A DNA stretch of 64,000 nucleotides from the NCBI RefSeq assembly GCF_002939945.1, contig NZ_MDEB01000004.1, positions 186,001-250,000 of the forward strand, written 5' to 3'. Shown one piece after another: positions 55,311-63,561 of this stretch (positions are counted from its first letter, which is position 1; every line of letters starts with the position of its first letter). The notes under the pieces are model-generated. The model did not search any database. It was not told the DNA's origin and saw only the letters and a list, made by a program, of their open reading frames with translations. The DNA is from Xanthomonas arboricola pv. populi. Lineage in GTDB: Bacteria > Pseudomonadota > Gammaproteobacteria > Xanthomonadales > Xanthomonadaceae. Position numbers and translations under genes: made by a program.

Positions 55311-56720
55311 ATGGAAACCCATATCACCGTCATCGGTGCCGGCTTTTGCGGCACCGCGCTGGTCCGTGCACTGGCGCAGACGGCCGATGCGCAGGTGCGC
55401 ATCACCCTGGTCGGCGTGGCCGAGACCTTCGGCAGCGGCATCGCCTATGGCGCCGCACGGCCGGAGCACTTGCTCAACGTACGCGCCAAGGACCTGGGAA
55501 TCGATGCGCAGGCGCCTGGCGCCTTCGCCGACACCCTGCATCTGGGCGACAGCGGGCGACTGGAATTCCTGCCGCGGCTTGCCTATGGCGACTATCTGCG
55601 CAGCGAGCTGGATACTGCGGTCAGTGGCGCGCAGGCGTCGATCGTGCGGCTGTCGCAGGAAGCGGTGGCGGTGGAGCGTGCACGCAAGGGCTTCCGCGTG
55701 TTCCTGGCCAATGGTGACGCCTTCCACAGCGATCGTGTGGTGCTGGCGGTGGGCGCATTGCAGCCGCAGGCGCTGGCCGGCATCGGCCCGCGCCTGAGCG
55801 TGCATCCGCGCTATATCGGCTGGCCGTGGCAGGGCGATGCCCTGGCGCGCCTGGCGCCGGACGACGACGTGCTGATCGTCGGCACCGGGCTGACCATGGT
55901 GGATGTGGCATTGACCCTGCACACGCGCGGGCATCGCGGCCGTCTGCTGGCGATCTCGCGACGCGGCCTGGCGCCGCAGGCGCATCTGCGCCAGCCGGGC
56001 GCGGCGCTGGAGTTGCCGCCACATCTGCAGCGCGCGCTCAAGGATGCCGACCTGCGCGGCCTGCTGCGCGGCGTGCGCCAGCTGAGCGCCGTGGTCGACG
56101 ACTGGCGACGCGTGGTGGATGCCTTGCGCGCGCATCTGCAACCGCTGTGGCAGCGGCTGGAATTGCCGCAGCGTGCACGTTTCCTGCGCCATCTGCGCCC
56201 GTATTGGGAAGTGGCGCGGCATCGGGTTGCGCCGGGCGCGGCGGAACAACTGGCGCAATTGCAGCAATCGGGGCAGCTGCAGATCGTCGCAGCGCGGCTG
56301 CTGCGTGCGCGTTGGGTACCCGACGGCGTGGAGGCGGTGATCCGCCCGCGTGGATCGGCCGACGCGCAGACCGCTCATTACGATGCGGTGATCCGCGCCA
56401 CAGGGTTGGATACCGATATCGACCGCACCAGTGACCCGCTGATCGCCGGCATGCGCGAAGCCGGGCTGTTGCGTGCCGACCCGCTGGGCCTAGGCGTGGA
56501 CACCGATGCGCAACTGCGCGTGCGCGATGGCACCGGGCAGATCGTGCCGGGGCTGTATTGCGTGGGTCCGCTGCTGCGCGGGCGTTATTGGGAAATCACC
56601 GCCGTGCCGGAGTTACGCGTGGCCACGCGTGCATTGGCAGAACGCCTGTTGCTGGGTGCGATGCCGGCGTTACAGCCAGAGCCGGAACAGGTGCCGCGCG
56701 AGGTCAATGGGCGTTTGTAG
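55311..56720 (+). CDS. FAD/NAD(P)-binding protein
   Basis: The 469-residue protein begins METHITVIGAGFCGTALVRAL, a dinucleotide-binding fold (GAGFCG). It shows the FAD-NAD(P)-binding (NAD_binding_9) pattern FGSGIAYGAARPEHLLNV and a second motif DDVLIVGTGLTMVDVAL. The C-terminal GQIVPGLYCVGPLLRGRYWEITAVPELR resembles flavin-linked oxidoreductases of unknown substrate. It is monocistronic. Confidence 0.8.
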   Translation: METHITVIGAGFCGTALVRALAQTADAQVRITLVGVAETFGSGIAYGAARPEHLLNVRAKDLGIDAQAPGAFADTLHLGDSGRLEFLPRLAYGDYLRSELDTAVSGAQASIVRLSQEAVAVERARKGFRVFLANGDAFHSDRVVLAVGALQPQALAGIGPRLSVHPRYIGWPWQGDALARLAPDDDVLIVGTGLTMVDVALTLHTRGHRGRLLAISRRGLAPQAHLRQPGAALELPPHLQRALKDADLRGLLRGVRQLSAVVDDWRRVVDALRAHLQPLWQRLELPQRARFLRHLRPYWEVARHRVAPGAAEQLAQLQQSGQLQIVAARLLRARWVPDGVEAVIRPRGSADAQTAHYDAVIRATGLDTDIDRTSDPLIAGMREAGLLRADPLGLGVDTDAQLRVRDGTGQIVPGLYCVGPLLRGRYWEITAVPELRVATRALAERLLLGAMPALQPEPEQVPREVNGRL

Positions 56721-57241
56721 CGAGATGTGCGGTCATTCCGACGTCTTTACTGACGGTCGGGCGTTGAAGCTTCGGAGATCGTGGGTTCGAGCCCTTCTCC
56801 CATCGGGAGAAGGTGGCGCGCCCGCGCCGGATGAGAGTGCGCGCGCAGCCTGGTGGGGCTGGATGATTCTTTGAAAAAAGTGGTTCCGGTCGACGCGCCA
56901 GTCGTAGGAGCGGACCTGGCCGCGACTGGGGCGTGACCTGCACCCCTCGCAGCGCTTTACGCGTGCATCGGACACTTGCGTGATGCGCATATCGTCTGCC
57001 GTCTGCCGTCTTTCCCCTGTCATTTTTTCTGGCGCGGAAGACGCCCGATCACGCTGCGAGCAGCCTCTGCGCGCGCAGGCATAGCCCGCATCCGGCAATT
57101 TCGTGCGGACTTCGCCAAACAGCGCAATCATGCAGCGTGATGCGTAGCGCAGCGCGCCGGTGCAGACAGGACTAGGTCATGTTGATCGCCCTGGGCTGCG
57201 TACAGTCCAGGTCGCTTCATTCCCTCGTCCTGGAGTTCGCC
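56721..57241. other. 521-bp noncoding interval
   Basis: It holds the hairpin repeat at 56793-56841 and one unpaired REP-like arm near 56902-56915 (GTCGTAGGAGCGGACC). A short tandem GTCTGCC run near 56995-57012 is also visible. No gene is apparent. Confidence 0.5.
56793..56841 (-). repeat. Intergenic hairpin repeat (CCTTCTCCC / GGGAGAAGG family)
   Basis: CCTTCTCCC (56793-56801) and GGGAGAAGG (56805-56813) form a 9-bp stem, followed by a CCGGATGAG tail to 56841. Reverse-complemented it has the layout of the sequence inside the E2 gene at 61278-61325. This is a common type of xanthomonad intergenic element. Confidence 0.75.
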
Positions 57242-57673
57242 ATGCCCCGTCTTGCTCCCGCCACCTTGCTCGCCACGCTGTGCGCCTGTGCGCTGCCCGC
57301 CTGGGCCAGCGAATCGCTCAATACCCGTGCTGAAGTGCTTGCAGCCCTGGAATCCGGTTACGACGTCAGCCTGACCACCGACCTTGGCCGCTGCACACCC
57401 GAAGAAGGCACGCCGGTCACGCAGACCCGTGGCGGCCGCCATATCGATGCGTATCGCATCACCGAAGACGGCACCGCCGCGTTCTCCGGTTCGCACTTCA
57501 CCGTGGCCAACGACGGCAAGCCGATCCAGCAGTTCATGCGCTACCAGCTGCGTCCGGATGGCAGCGTGCGTTTCACCACCTACATGTACGACCTGCCGGG
57601 TCTGCAGCAACGCGGGCCGGTGCTGGCGTATCAATGCACGATCAATCAAGGCATCCGCTTCCACGCCGATTGA
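57242..57673 (+). CDS. VirK-family secreted protein
   Basis: The 143-residue protein has an N-terminal signal peptide (MPRLAPATLLATLCACALPAWA) and a VirK-type domain with NTRAEVLAALESGYDVSLTTDLGRC and QFMRYQLRPDGSVRF. Two mature cysteines could pair. Members occur in plant-associated bacteria, where roles in host interaction were proposed, with little direct evidence. ATG 57242 is chosen for the signal peptide. Confidence 0.8.
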   Translation: MPRLAPATLLATLCACALPAWASESLNTRAEVLAALESGYDVSLTTDLGRCTPEEGTPVTQTRGGRHIDAYRITEDGTAAFSGSHFTVANDGKPIQQFMRYQLRPDGSVRFTTYMYDLPGLQQRGPVLAYQCTINQGIRFHAD

Positions 57674-58005
57674 GCGCGTTGCATGTACTGCGCGATGCCA
57701 CGGGATGCGTGGCATCGCATTGATGGATTCTTCGGTCGACGCGACGACGCGTTTTCCCCAAGGTGCATGACCTTATCGAAGGTGTCCGATCGAACCGGGC
57801 ATATATCGCAGATCCGACCGTGCGGGCGTGGGCCAGACAGGTGCGCAGCACAGCCGGTATGGCAGCTCTCCCCGGCGGTGCTGGTGCCGGTCAACGCGGC
57901 CCCAGCCGATGGCTGCGCTGTCCGGAAGATGCCCCAGCGCCGCCGATTCGCCCAGAACGGCCGTGTGGCCTCACAATAGGCGGCCAGCTCCCAACCGATG
58001 TCGCC
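57674..58005. other. 332-bp interval before the DUF6172 gene
   Basis: The frame of the next gene is open back to 57763, but that extension has no homology pattern and low-complexity composition. I see nothing else in it. Confidence 0.4.
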
Positions 58006-58338
58006 ATGCGCAAGACCTATCAGCTCAACCTCGAAGGCAAGAACCGCGATCGTCTGCTGGAGTCCAGCAAGCACGATATCCGCAAGTACATCCGCCGCGA
58101 GCGCCGCAAGGATTTGCCCGAAGGCGCGGATTACTGGGACTTCGCCATGCGCTTCGGGGTGGACGAGGCCAGCGCTACGCCGCTGCCGCCGGCCGAGCTG
58201 ATCCGCTCGATCAATGCGCTCACCAGTGAGGGCGGCGAGCAGTTCTTCGTGGAAATCCTGCGCAAGCCCGGCAAGCGTACCCCGCGTGCAGATGGCGACA
58301 GCGCGCCGGGCGGCGAGCTGGATTTCGAACAGGACTGA
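58006..58338 (+). CDS. DUF6172 family protein
   Basis: The 110-residue protein begins MRKTYQLNLEGKNRDRLLES, the DUF6172 pattern, with a basic helix KHDIRKYIRRERRKDLPEG and FFVEILRKPGKRTPR. It is likely a nucleic-acid- or ribosome-associated protein by charge, but no function is known. It converges on the helicase gene. Confidence 0.75.
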   Translation: MRKTYQLNLEGKNRDRLLESSKHDIRKYIRRERRKDLPEGADYWDFAMRFGVDEASATPLPPAELIRSINALTSEGGEQFFVEILRKPGKRTPRADGDSAPGGELDFEQD

Positions 58339-58398
58339 GGCTGCGTTTTACTGTGCACCTCGGCGTGACGACAGCGCGTTACGTGTAACTCTCCGCTG

Positions 58399-59691
58399 TC
58401 AGTCCGGCTTGTCTGCCTGTGTCGCCGCCGCTGCGCGTCGCTTGTCCTTCTTGCTCGGCCGTTTGCCCTTGATGCCGCCGTTGTCGTCGGGAGCGCGCGT
58501 GCCGGCGTTTGGCATCTGCGTCGCCGGCGCCGCTGTCGTCGGGCTCGGCTCGAACCCGGCAACCACGCTGGTCGGTACGCGCAGGCCCTGGCGTTTTTCG
58601 ATCAGGCGCCATTGCGGCTGGCTCTCTGCGGTGACGAAGCTGATCGCAAGGCCGCTGGCGCCTGCGCGTGCGGTGCGGCCGATGCGGTGGATGTAGTCCA
58701 CTGTTGAACGCGGCAGGTCGTAATTGACCACTGCCGGCAGCGCATCGATATCGATGCCGCGCCCGGCCAGGTCGGTGGCTACCAGCACCTGCACCTGGCG
58801 CTGCCTGAAGGCATGCAACGTACGCTCGCGGCGGCCCTGGCTCAGGTCGCCATGCAGCGGCTGGGCGTTGATGCCGGTCTTGCCGAGTTTTTCGGCGACT
58901 TTCTCGGCGGTGTGCCGGCTGGCGACGAATACCAGCACATGCGACCAGCCGTGTTCCTGCAGCAGGTGGCGCAGCAGTTGCGTGCGTTGGCCGGCATCGA
59001 CGGCGATCGCGCGTTGTTCGATCGCAGGCGCGGCTTCCGGGGTGGCGGCAACGGTGATGCGTAGTGGGTCGCGCAGGCGACGCTTGGCCAGCGAGGCGAT
59101 GCCGGGCGGAAACGTGGCCGAAAACAGCACGCTCTGGCGCCGCGCCGGCAGCAGGACCAGGATGCGATCGAGCTCCGCGCCGAAGCCCAGCTCGAGCAGG
59201 CGGTCGGCTTCGTCCAGTACGAGCGTGGCGACCTCGCTCAGGCGCAGCGCGTTGTGATCGACCAGATCCAGCAACCGGCCAGGCGTGGCGACCACGATAT
59301 CGGCACCACCGCGCAGGGCAAGCAGCTGCGGATTGATCGAACTACCGCCGGTGGCCGCAACGATCTTGAGCCGCCGCGGCAGATGCGCGGCCAGCTGGCG
59401 CAGCGTGTCGTCGACCTGCGCGGCGAGTTCGCGCGTGGGCACCAGCACCAGCGCACCGAGCACGCGCGGGGCAACATCCGGCGCCAGGCAGCGTTGCTGC
59501 AGCAGCGGCAGCGCATAGGCCAGCGTCTTGCCAGAGCCGGTCTGCGCCATCGCAATCAGATCGCGACCCTGCAGCATCGGCGCAATCGCCTGCTGCTGGA
59601 TCGGCGTGGGCGTGTGGTGGCCGGCGCGCGCCAGCGCGGTGTCGAAGAATGGCTGCAACTGCGGCGACAGCGAAAGATGGGCAAATGACAT
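58399..59691 (-). CDS. DEAD-box RNA helicase (RhlE-like)
   Basis: The 430-residue helicase starts MSFAHLSLSPQLQPFFDTAL, with the Q motif TPIQQQAIAP, Walker A AQTGSGKT (49-56), PTRELA, DEAD (160-163), SAT (as LFSATFPP) and HRIGRTARAG. The C-terminus is basic. RhlE-type helicases act in ribosome assembly and mRNA turnover, helped by RNase E. I chose ATG 59691 over an upstream in-frame start. Confidence 0.9.
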   Translation of the reverse strand: MSFAHLSLSPQLQPFFDTALARAGHHTPTPIQQQAIAPMLQGRDLIAMAQTGSGKTLAYALPLLQQRCLAPDVAPRVLGALVLVPTRELAAQVDDTLRQLAAHLPRRLKIVAATGGSSINPQLLALRGGADIVVATPGRLLDLVDHNALRLSEVATLVLDEADRLLELGFGAELDRILVLLPARRQSVLFSATFPPGIASLAKRRLRDPLRITVAATPEAAPAIEQRAIAVDAGQRTQLLRHLLQEHGWSHVLVFVASRHTAEKVAEKLGKTGINAQPLHGDLSQGRRERTLHAFRQRQVQVLVATDLAGRGIDIDALPAVVNYDLPRSTVDYIHRIGRTARAGASGLAISFVTAESQPQWRLIEKRQGLRVPTSVVAGFEPSPTTAAPATQMPNAGTRAPDDNGGIKGKRPSKKDKRRAAAATQADKPD

Positions 59692-59761
59692 GGTCCGATT
59701 ATCCAGGCATTTGCACTGCAATGGTCGGTGAGACTCACGCGGGGTCGTCGCTGGCACTGCG

Positions 59762-59900
59762 TCGGTGGGCGGGCAGGGGCCCTGCAGCCAAGCCCCAGCG
59801 TCGAGGGCGCGGTGTCCTCACCGCTCGCGGGACACGCCGTGAACCCATCCCTGGGGGCTCGGTGGCGGCATCCATGCCGCCACACGGTCCCGCAAGCGGC
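59762..59900 (+). repeat. Dispersed intergenic repeat, copy B
   Basis: It starts with the GGTGGGCGGGCAGGGGCCCT block. CTCACCG, TCGCGGGA (59825-59832), a core with GTGGCGGCAT/ATGCCGCCAC and TCCCGC (59888-59893) follow. Core orientation matches copy A, but the GGCGGGC block is on the left side. Confidence 0.75.
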
Positions 59901-60121
59901 GAGGCCACCGCACCAGACAGTTGGTCGGCAGCTTTCCTGAAGGTGTGCTCGGCTTGCGTGGCAGACAAGACGTTTGCAGGTTGCGTGTTGGGGCCGGTCT
60001 GCCGCTCGGCTTGCGACGGAGCAATGATGGGAATTGAGCGAACGCCTGGTGATCCAACCAGTGCACGTCGTGCGCATCATGTGCTGCTTGCAACTAAACA
60101 CACCGACCATCTCGATAGGTC

Positions 60122-60250
60122 CTTGCCCGCTCACCGTCGCGGGACCTTACGCGGCATGGATGCCGCGTAAGAGCCTCCATGGACGGATTCACGGCGTGTC
60201 CTGCGATGGTGGGCGGGCGAGGGCCCTGTAGAAAACCCGCAGATCGGCTG
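60122..60250 (+). repeat. Dispersed intergenic repeat, copy C (inverted core)
   Basis: CTCACCG and TCGCGGGA (60137-60144) are on the left, TCCTGCGA (60199-60206) and GGTGGGCGGGCGAGGGCCCT on the right, as in copy A. The roughly 55-bp core between them is the reverse complement of that in copy A (31034-31088). Confidence 0.8.
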
Positions 60251-60570
60251 CTCTGCAACTGATCCATCCGCAGTGTTCAAGTCTCATCGCGGCATAACGC
60301 ATAAAGCGGCCAATACTTCGACCAAGGCGCTATTCAGCCGCGGTCAGATGCTTGAAACAAAAAAACGGTGGGTCGACTGCGCGATGCTCTCACCAATCGT
60401 GTGACACGTCGCGACTCGATTCCTTGATGGCGACATCGTGGGATGTCGCTATCCGCTCTGGTCCCCAAGCAGCGAGTGCACTGCAACCGCCGACCGGTCG
60501 CGTGTGGATGTGATCGACAAGGCCGGCCTGCCTACCTGGCGATAGGTGCGGTCGTCTTGCTGTCCGCGCG

Positions 60571-62109
60571 TTAGTTGGCCAGCGCCAGATCGTCCAGCAG
60601 CGCGCGCAGGAAACGCGCGGCTTCGCCGCCGGTGGCGGCGCGGTGGTCGAAGGTCAGCGACAGCGGCATCACCTTGTGGGTTTCCACCCCGCCCATGACC
60701 GGGGTGAGCTGGTAGCGTGCACGGCCGGCGGCGACGATGGCCACGCACGGCGGCACTACCACCGGGGTAGCGTAGCGGCCGGCGAACATGCCGAAATTGG
60801 ACAGCGAGATGGTGTAGCCGCTGAGTTCCGATGCGGCGATGCTGCGGTTTTCCACCTGCTGGCGCAGCCGGTTGACGCTCTCGCGGATGCCGTGCGCGTC
60901 CAGCATGTCGGCATTGCGCAGCGCGGGCACGAACAGGCCTTCTTCGGTATCCACCGCAATGCCGATATCGACCTGGGGGTGCAGGGTACGGCTGAGTGCC
61001 TCGCCGTCGAACCAGGCGTTGAGCGCCGGCACCGCCTGGCAGGCACGCACGATGCCGCGCACCAGGCGCACGGTGACGTCGTTGCCGGGCTGCCAGGCGT
61101 GGATGTCGGCATCGTCGTTGAGCGTGGTTGGCACCACCTTGCTGTGCGCATCGGCCATGACCCGCGCCATGTTGCGACGCACGCCCTTGAGCTGTTCGGG
61201 TTGGCCCTTGACGCTGGTGCCGGGCGATTGGGTGCGCATCGGCTTGCCGCTGGCCGACAGCGGCGAGCGGGCAGTGGTGCCCTCATCCGCCTTGCGGGCA
61301 CCTTCTCCCGCAGGCGGGAGAAGGGGACGCGCGTTGCCGTCCGAATGGTTCGCGCTGTTGTCCGAATGATGCACGCTGCCGTCCGAGTGGTGCACGTTGT
61401 TGCCTGCGGTCGCTCCGCCGCCAGCGACGTTCCCTCGGCCACTGGCCGGAGACGTCGGCACGCTCTGCGCGCCGGCTGAAGACCGCGCGGTGCCCGCGGC
61501 TGCGGCCTGCTTCACATCCGCCATCGTCGCCGTGCCGTCCGGGCCGGTGGCGCGCACCTGTGCCAGGTCCACCCGCAGCTTGCGCGCGAGCGCACGCACC
61601 GCCGGCATCGCGCGCACGCCGCCCACGGCAATCGCCTGTTCGCTCTGCACGGCGTTGGAGCTCTGCATCGCACCGACCACCGTGCCGGCGTCGTCGCGCT
61701 CGCTCTCGCCAGTGGCGTCGGCGTCGGCAATCTCGCCACCGTTGTCGGAGGCGACCACGCGCGCGGTCGGGCCGGCCGCGCTGTCGCCGGTGCTGGGCGT
61801 ATGCGTGGGTGCAGGGCCATGCGAGTGCCCGGTGTCCTGACCGTCGGCGCGCTGCGGCTGCGAGGCGTCCAGCGCAAACTGCGCCAGCATCGCGCCGGTC
61901 ACGATCACATCGCCGGCGGCACCGGCGAGCTTGGTCACGGTGCCGGAGAACGGCGAGGGCACCTCGACCACCGCCTTGGCGGTCTCCATCGAGACCAACG
62001 GATCGTCCAGACGCACGCTGTCGCCTTCCTTGACGAACCATTCGACGATGGTGGCATCGGGCAGGCCTTCGCCCAGGTCGGGCAGGTGGAAATTCTTGGC
62101 TTCGCTCAT
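60571..62109 (-). CDS. Branched-chain 2-oxoacid dehydrogenase E2 (dihydrolipoamide acyltransferase)
   Basis: The 512-residue E2 has one lipoyl domain (about 5-80, lipoyl lysine K45 in METAKAVVEV), a subunit-binding domain (about 166-202, VRAMPAVRALARKLRVDL) and a catalytic domain (about 305-512). Catalytic H489 lies in DHRAATGG; the usual HRxxDG has Thr (T493) instead of Asp. The second linker (206-300) carries a seven-residue HHSD repeat (238-258) and RPLLPPAGEG (261-270), both from repeat-like DNA. It closes the E1-E1-SH3-E2 operon, overlapping the SH3 gene by 4 nt. Confidence 0.92.
   Translation of the reverse strand: MSEAKNFHLPDLGEGLPDATIVEWFVKEGDSVRLDDPLVSMETAKAVVEVPSPFSGTVTKLAGAAGDVIVTGAMLAQFALDASQPQRADGQDTGHSHGPAPTHTPSTGDSAAGPTARVVASDNGGEIADADATGESERDDAGTVVGAMQSSNAVQSEQAIAVGGVRAMPAVRALARKLRVDLAQVRATGPDGTATMADVKQAAAAGTARSSAGAQSVPTSPASGRGNVAGGGATAGNNVHHSDGSVHHSDNSANHSDGNARPLLPPAGEGARKADEGTTARSPLSASGKPMRTQSPGTSVKGQPEQLKGVRRNMARVMADAHSKVVPTTLNDDADIHAWQPGNDVTVRLVRGIVRACQAVPALNAWFDGEALSRTLHPQVDIGIAVDTEEGLFVPALRNADMLDAHGIRESVNRLRQQVENRSIAASELSGYTISLSNFGMFAGRYATPVVVPPCVAIVAAGRARYQLTPVMGGVETHKVMPLSLTFDHRAATGGEAARFLRALLDDLALAN
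61278..61325. repeat. Intergenic-type hairpin repeat inside the E2 linker
   Basis: CCTTCTCCCGC (61301-61311) and GCGGGAGAAGG (61314-61324), preceded by CCTCATCCGC, are the layout of an intergenic element also seen at 56793-56841. It lies in the reading frame of the E2 linker, encoding RPLLPPAGEGARKADEG. Confidence 0.75.
61339..61401. repeat. Three tandem 21-bp units in the E2 linker
   Basis: Units 61339-61359, 61360-61380 and 61381-61401 each start GTCCGA and keep the E2 frame as seven-residue repeats (NVHHSDG, SVHHSDN, SANHSDG). Unit number may vary among strains. Confidence 0.8.
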
Positions 62110-62489
62110 GGCAGGTTCTCTTGCGCCGCAGGCAGCGGCGGCGTGGTGTCGTCGAGGAGTTCGAGGTCGGCGGCCGGCAACCAGCCCTGCATGCCATCGG
62201 CACGCTCGGACCACCACCAACCGCCATGTTCGTAATGCAGCAGCACGTCCTCGCCCTGTTTGGCATCGAGTTCGCGTGCGTCGTAGTCGCGCAGGGCTTC
62301 GGCCCTGCCGTCGCCCAGGGGGCGCAGCCAGGCCACCGGGGCCCAGCCGGCATGGCCGTCGCCGGTGTTGACCCAGGCGAAGGCCGGCCATTCCTCGTCG
62401 CGCACGCCGATGGTCACCTGTTGGCCAGCGTGGAAGCGGATCGGATTGGCGTACGCGGCGCGGTAATCGCAGAGCAGACGGGCGCGCAT
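62106..62489 (-). CDS. SH3-domain protein in the branched-chain dehydrogenase operon
   Basis: The 127-residue protein has two SH3-like halves: residues 3-58 (LLCDYRAAYANPIRF ... HAGWAPVAWL) and 62-115 (ALRDYDARELDAKQGEDVLL ... GWWWSERADGMQGWLPAADL). The second half matches eukaryotic-type SH3 signatures (ALxDY, GWW, GWLP). There is no signal peptide or membrane segment, so it is cytosolic. It sits between E1beta (1 bp) and E2 (4-nt overlap), implying coupled synthesis and a role with the complex, which is inferred. Confidence 0.82.
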   Translation of the reverse strand: MRARLLCDYRAAYANPIRFHAGQQVTIGVRDEEWPAFAWVNTGDGHAGWAPVAWLRPLGDGRAEALRDYDARELDAKQGEDVLLHYEHGGWWWSERADGMQGWLPAADLELLDDTTPPLPAAQENLP

Positions 62490-62490
62490 G

Positions 62491-63561
62491 TCAGCCGGCG
62501 GCCACCGCGCGACGGGCGGCGGTGACGATGCGCTCCACGCTCGGCAGGTACTTCATTTCCAGCCGGAACAGCGGGATATGCGTGTCGTAGCCGGTGACGC
62601 GTTCGACCGGTGCGAGCAGGTCGTACATCGATTTTTCCGCCAGCTGCGCGGCGATCTCCGCACCGAAGCCGGCGGTGCGCGGGGCTTCCTGCACGATCAC
62701 GCAGCGGCCGGTCTTGGCCACCGATTCGGCGATGGTGTCGAAGTCCAGCGGGCGCAGCGTGGCCACGTCGATGACTTCGGCGCTGATGCCTTCTCCGGCG
62801 AGCTTGTCGGCCGCTTCCAGCGCTTCCTTGACCTGCGCGCCCCAGGTGACCAGGGTGACGTCGGTGCCGTCGCGCAGCACGAAGCACACATCCAGCGGCA
62901 GCGCTTCGCCGTCGTTGGCGACCACTTCCTTGTACTGGCGGTAGATGCGCTTGGGCTCCATGTAGATCACCGGATCCGGGTCGCGGATGGCGGCCAGCAA
63001 CAGGCCATAGGCGCGCTGCGGCGAGGACGGCAACACCACGCGCAGGCCGGGCACGTTGGTGAAGATGGCCTCGTTGGCTTCGCTGTGATGTTCCGGCGCG
63101 CGGATGCCACCACCCCACGGCACCCGCAGCACCATCGGGCAATGCAGGCGCCCGCGGGTGCGGTTGCGCAGGCGCGCGGCATGGCAGATCAGGTGATCGA
63201 CCATGGGATACACGAAGCCGTCGAACTGCGCTTCGGCCACCGGCTTCATGCCCTGCGCGGCCAGGCCGACGCTCAGGCCGGCGATGGTGGTTTCGTCCAG
63301 CGGCGTGTCCAGCACCCGCGCGCTGCCGAAGCGCTGCTGCAGGCCGGCGGTGGCACGGAACACGCCGCCGTTGACGCCGACATCCTCGCCCAGCACCAGC
63401 ACCGCAGGGTCGTGTTCCAGCTCCCAGGCCAGCGCCTGGGTGATGGCTTCGATCAGGGTGATGGGCGAACTCATGGCACTCTCTCCGCGCGTGGCTGCGG
63501 CGTTGTAAGGGGCACTGGCCTGCTGCGTCGCAGCCAGGTGTGACTGGTTGAGCTCATCCAT
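62491..63561 (-). CDS. Branched-chain 2-oxoacid dehydrogenase E1 beta subunit
   Basis: The 356-residue E1beta pairs with the E1alpha gene. LVLGEDVGVNGGVFRATAGL, DTPLDETTIAGLSVG, RVPWGGGIRAPEHHSE and EAPRTAGFGAEIAA are typical of branched-chain E1beta subunits (BkdA2-like). The start ATG 63561 overlaps the E1alpha stop by 8 nt; MSSPITLIEAI at 63474 is an alternative, and closer to most homologues. The complex makes isobutyryl-, isovaleryl- and 2-methylbutyryl-CoA. Confidence 0.93.
   Translation of the reverse strand: MDELNQSHLAATQQASAPYNAAATRGESAMSSPITLIEAITQALAWELEHDPAVLVLGEDVGVNGGVFRATAGLQQRFGSARVLDTPLDETTIAGLSVGLAAQGMKPVAEAQFDGFVYPMVDHLICHAARLRNRTRGRLHCPMVLRVPWGGGIRAPEHHSEANEAIFTNVPGLRVVLPSSPQRAYGLLLAAIRDPDPVIYMEPKRIYRQYKEVVANDGEALPLDVCFVLRDGTDVTLVTWGAQVKEALEAADKLAGEGISAEVIDVATLRPLDFDTIAESVAKTGRCVIVQEAPRTAGFGAEIAAQLAEKSMYDLLAPVERVTGYDTHIPLFRLEMKYLPSVERIVTAARRAVAAG

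Larger units (their letters stand above)
59692..60570. other. 879-bp repeat-rich noncoding interval
   Basis: It separates the helicase (minus) from the E2 gene (minus). It contains repeat copies B and C; between and after them I see no convincing gene. It is the longest gene-free stretch in the window. Confidence 0.55.

Noticed and set aside
59692-60570. Several short frames in the repeat-rich interval
   Set aside because: All lie across repeats B and C, differ between copies, and have no ribosome-binding site or known domain.
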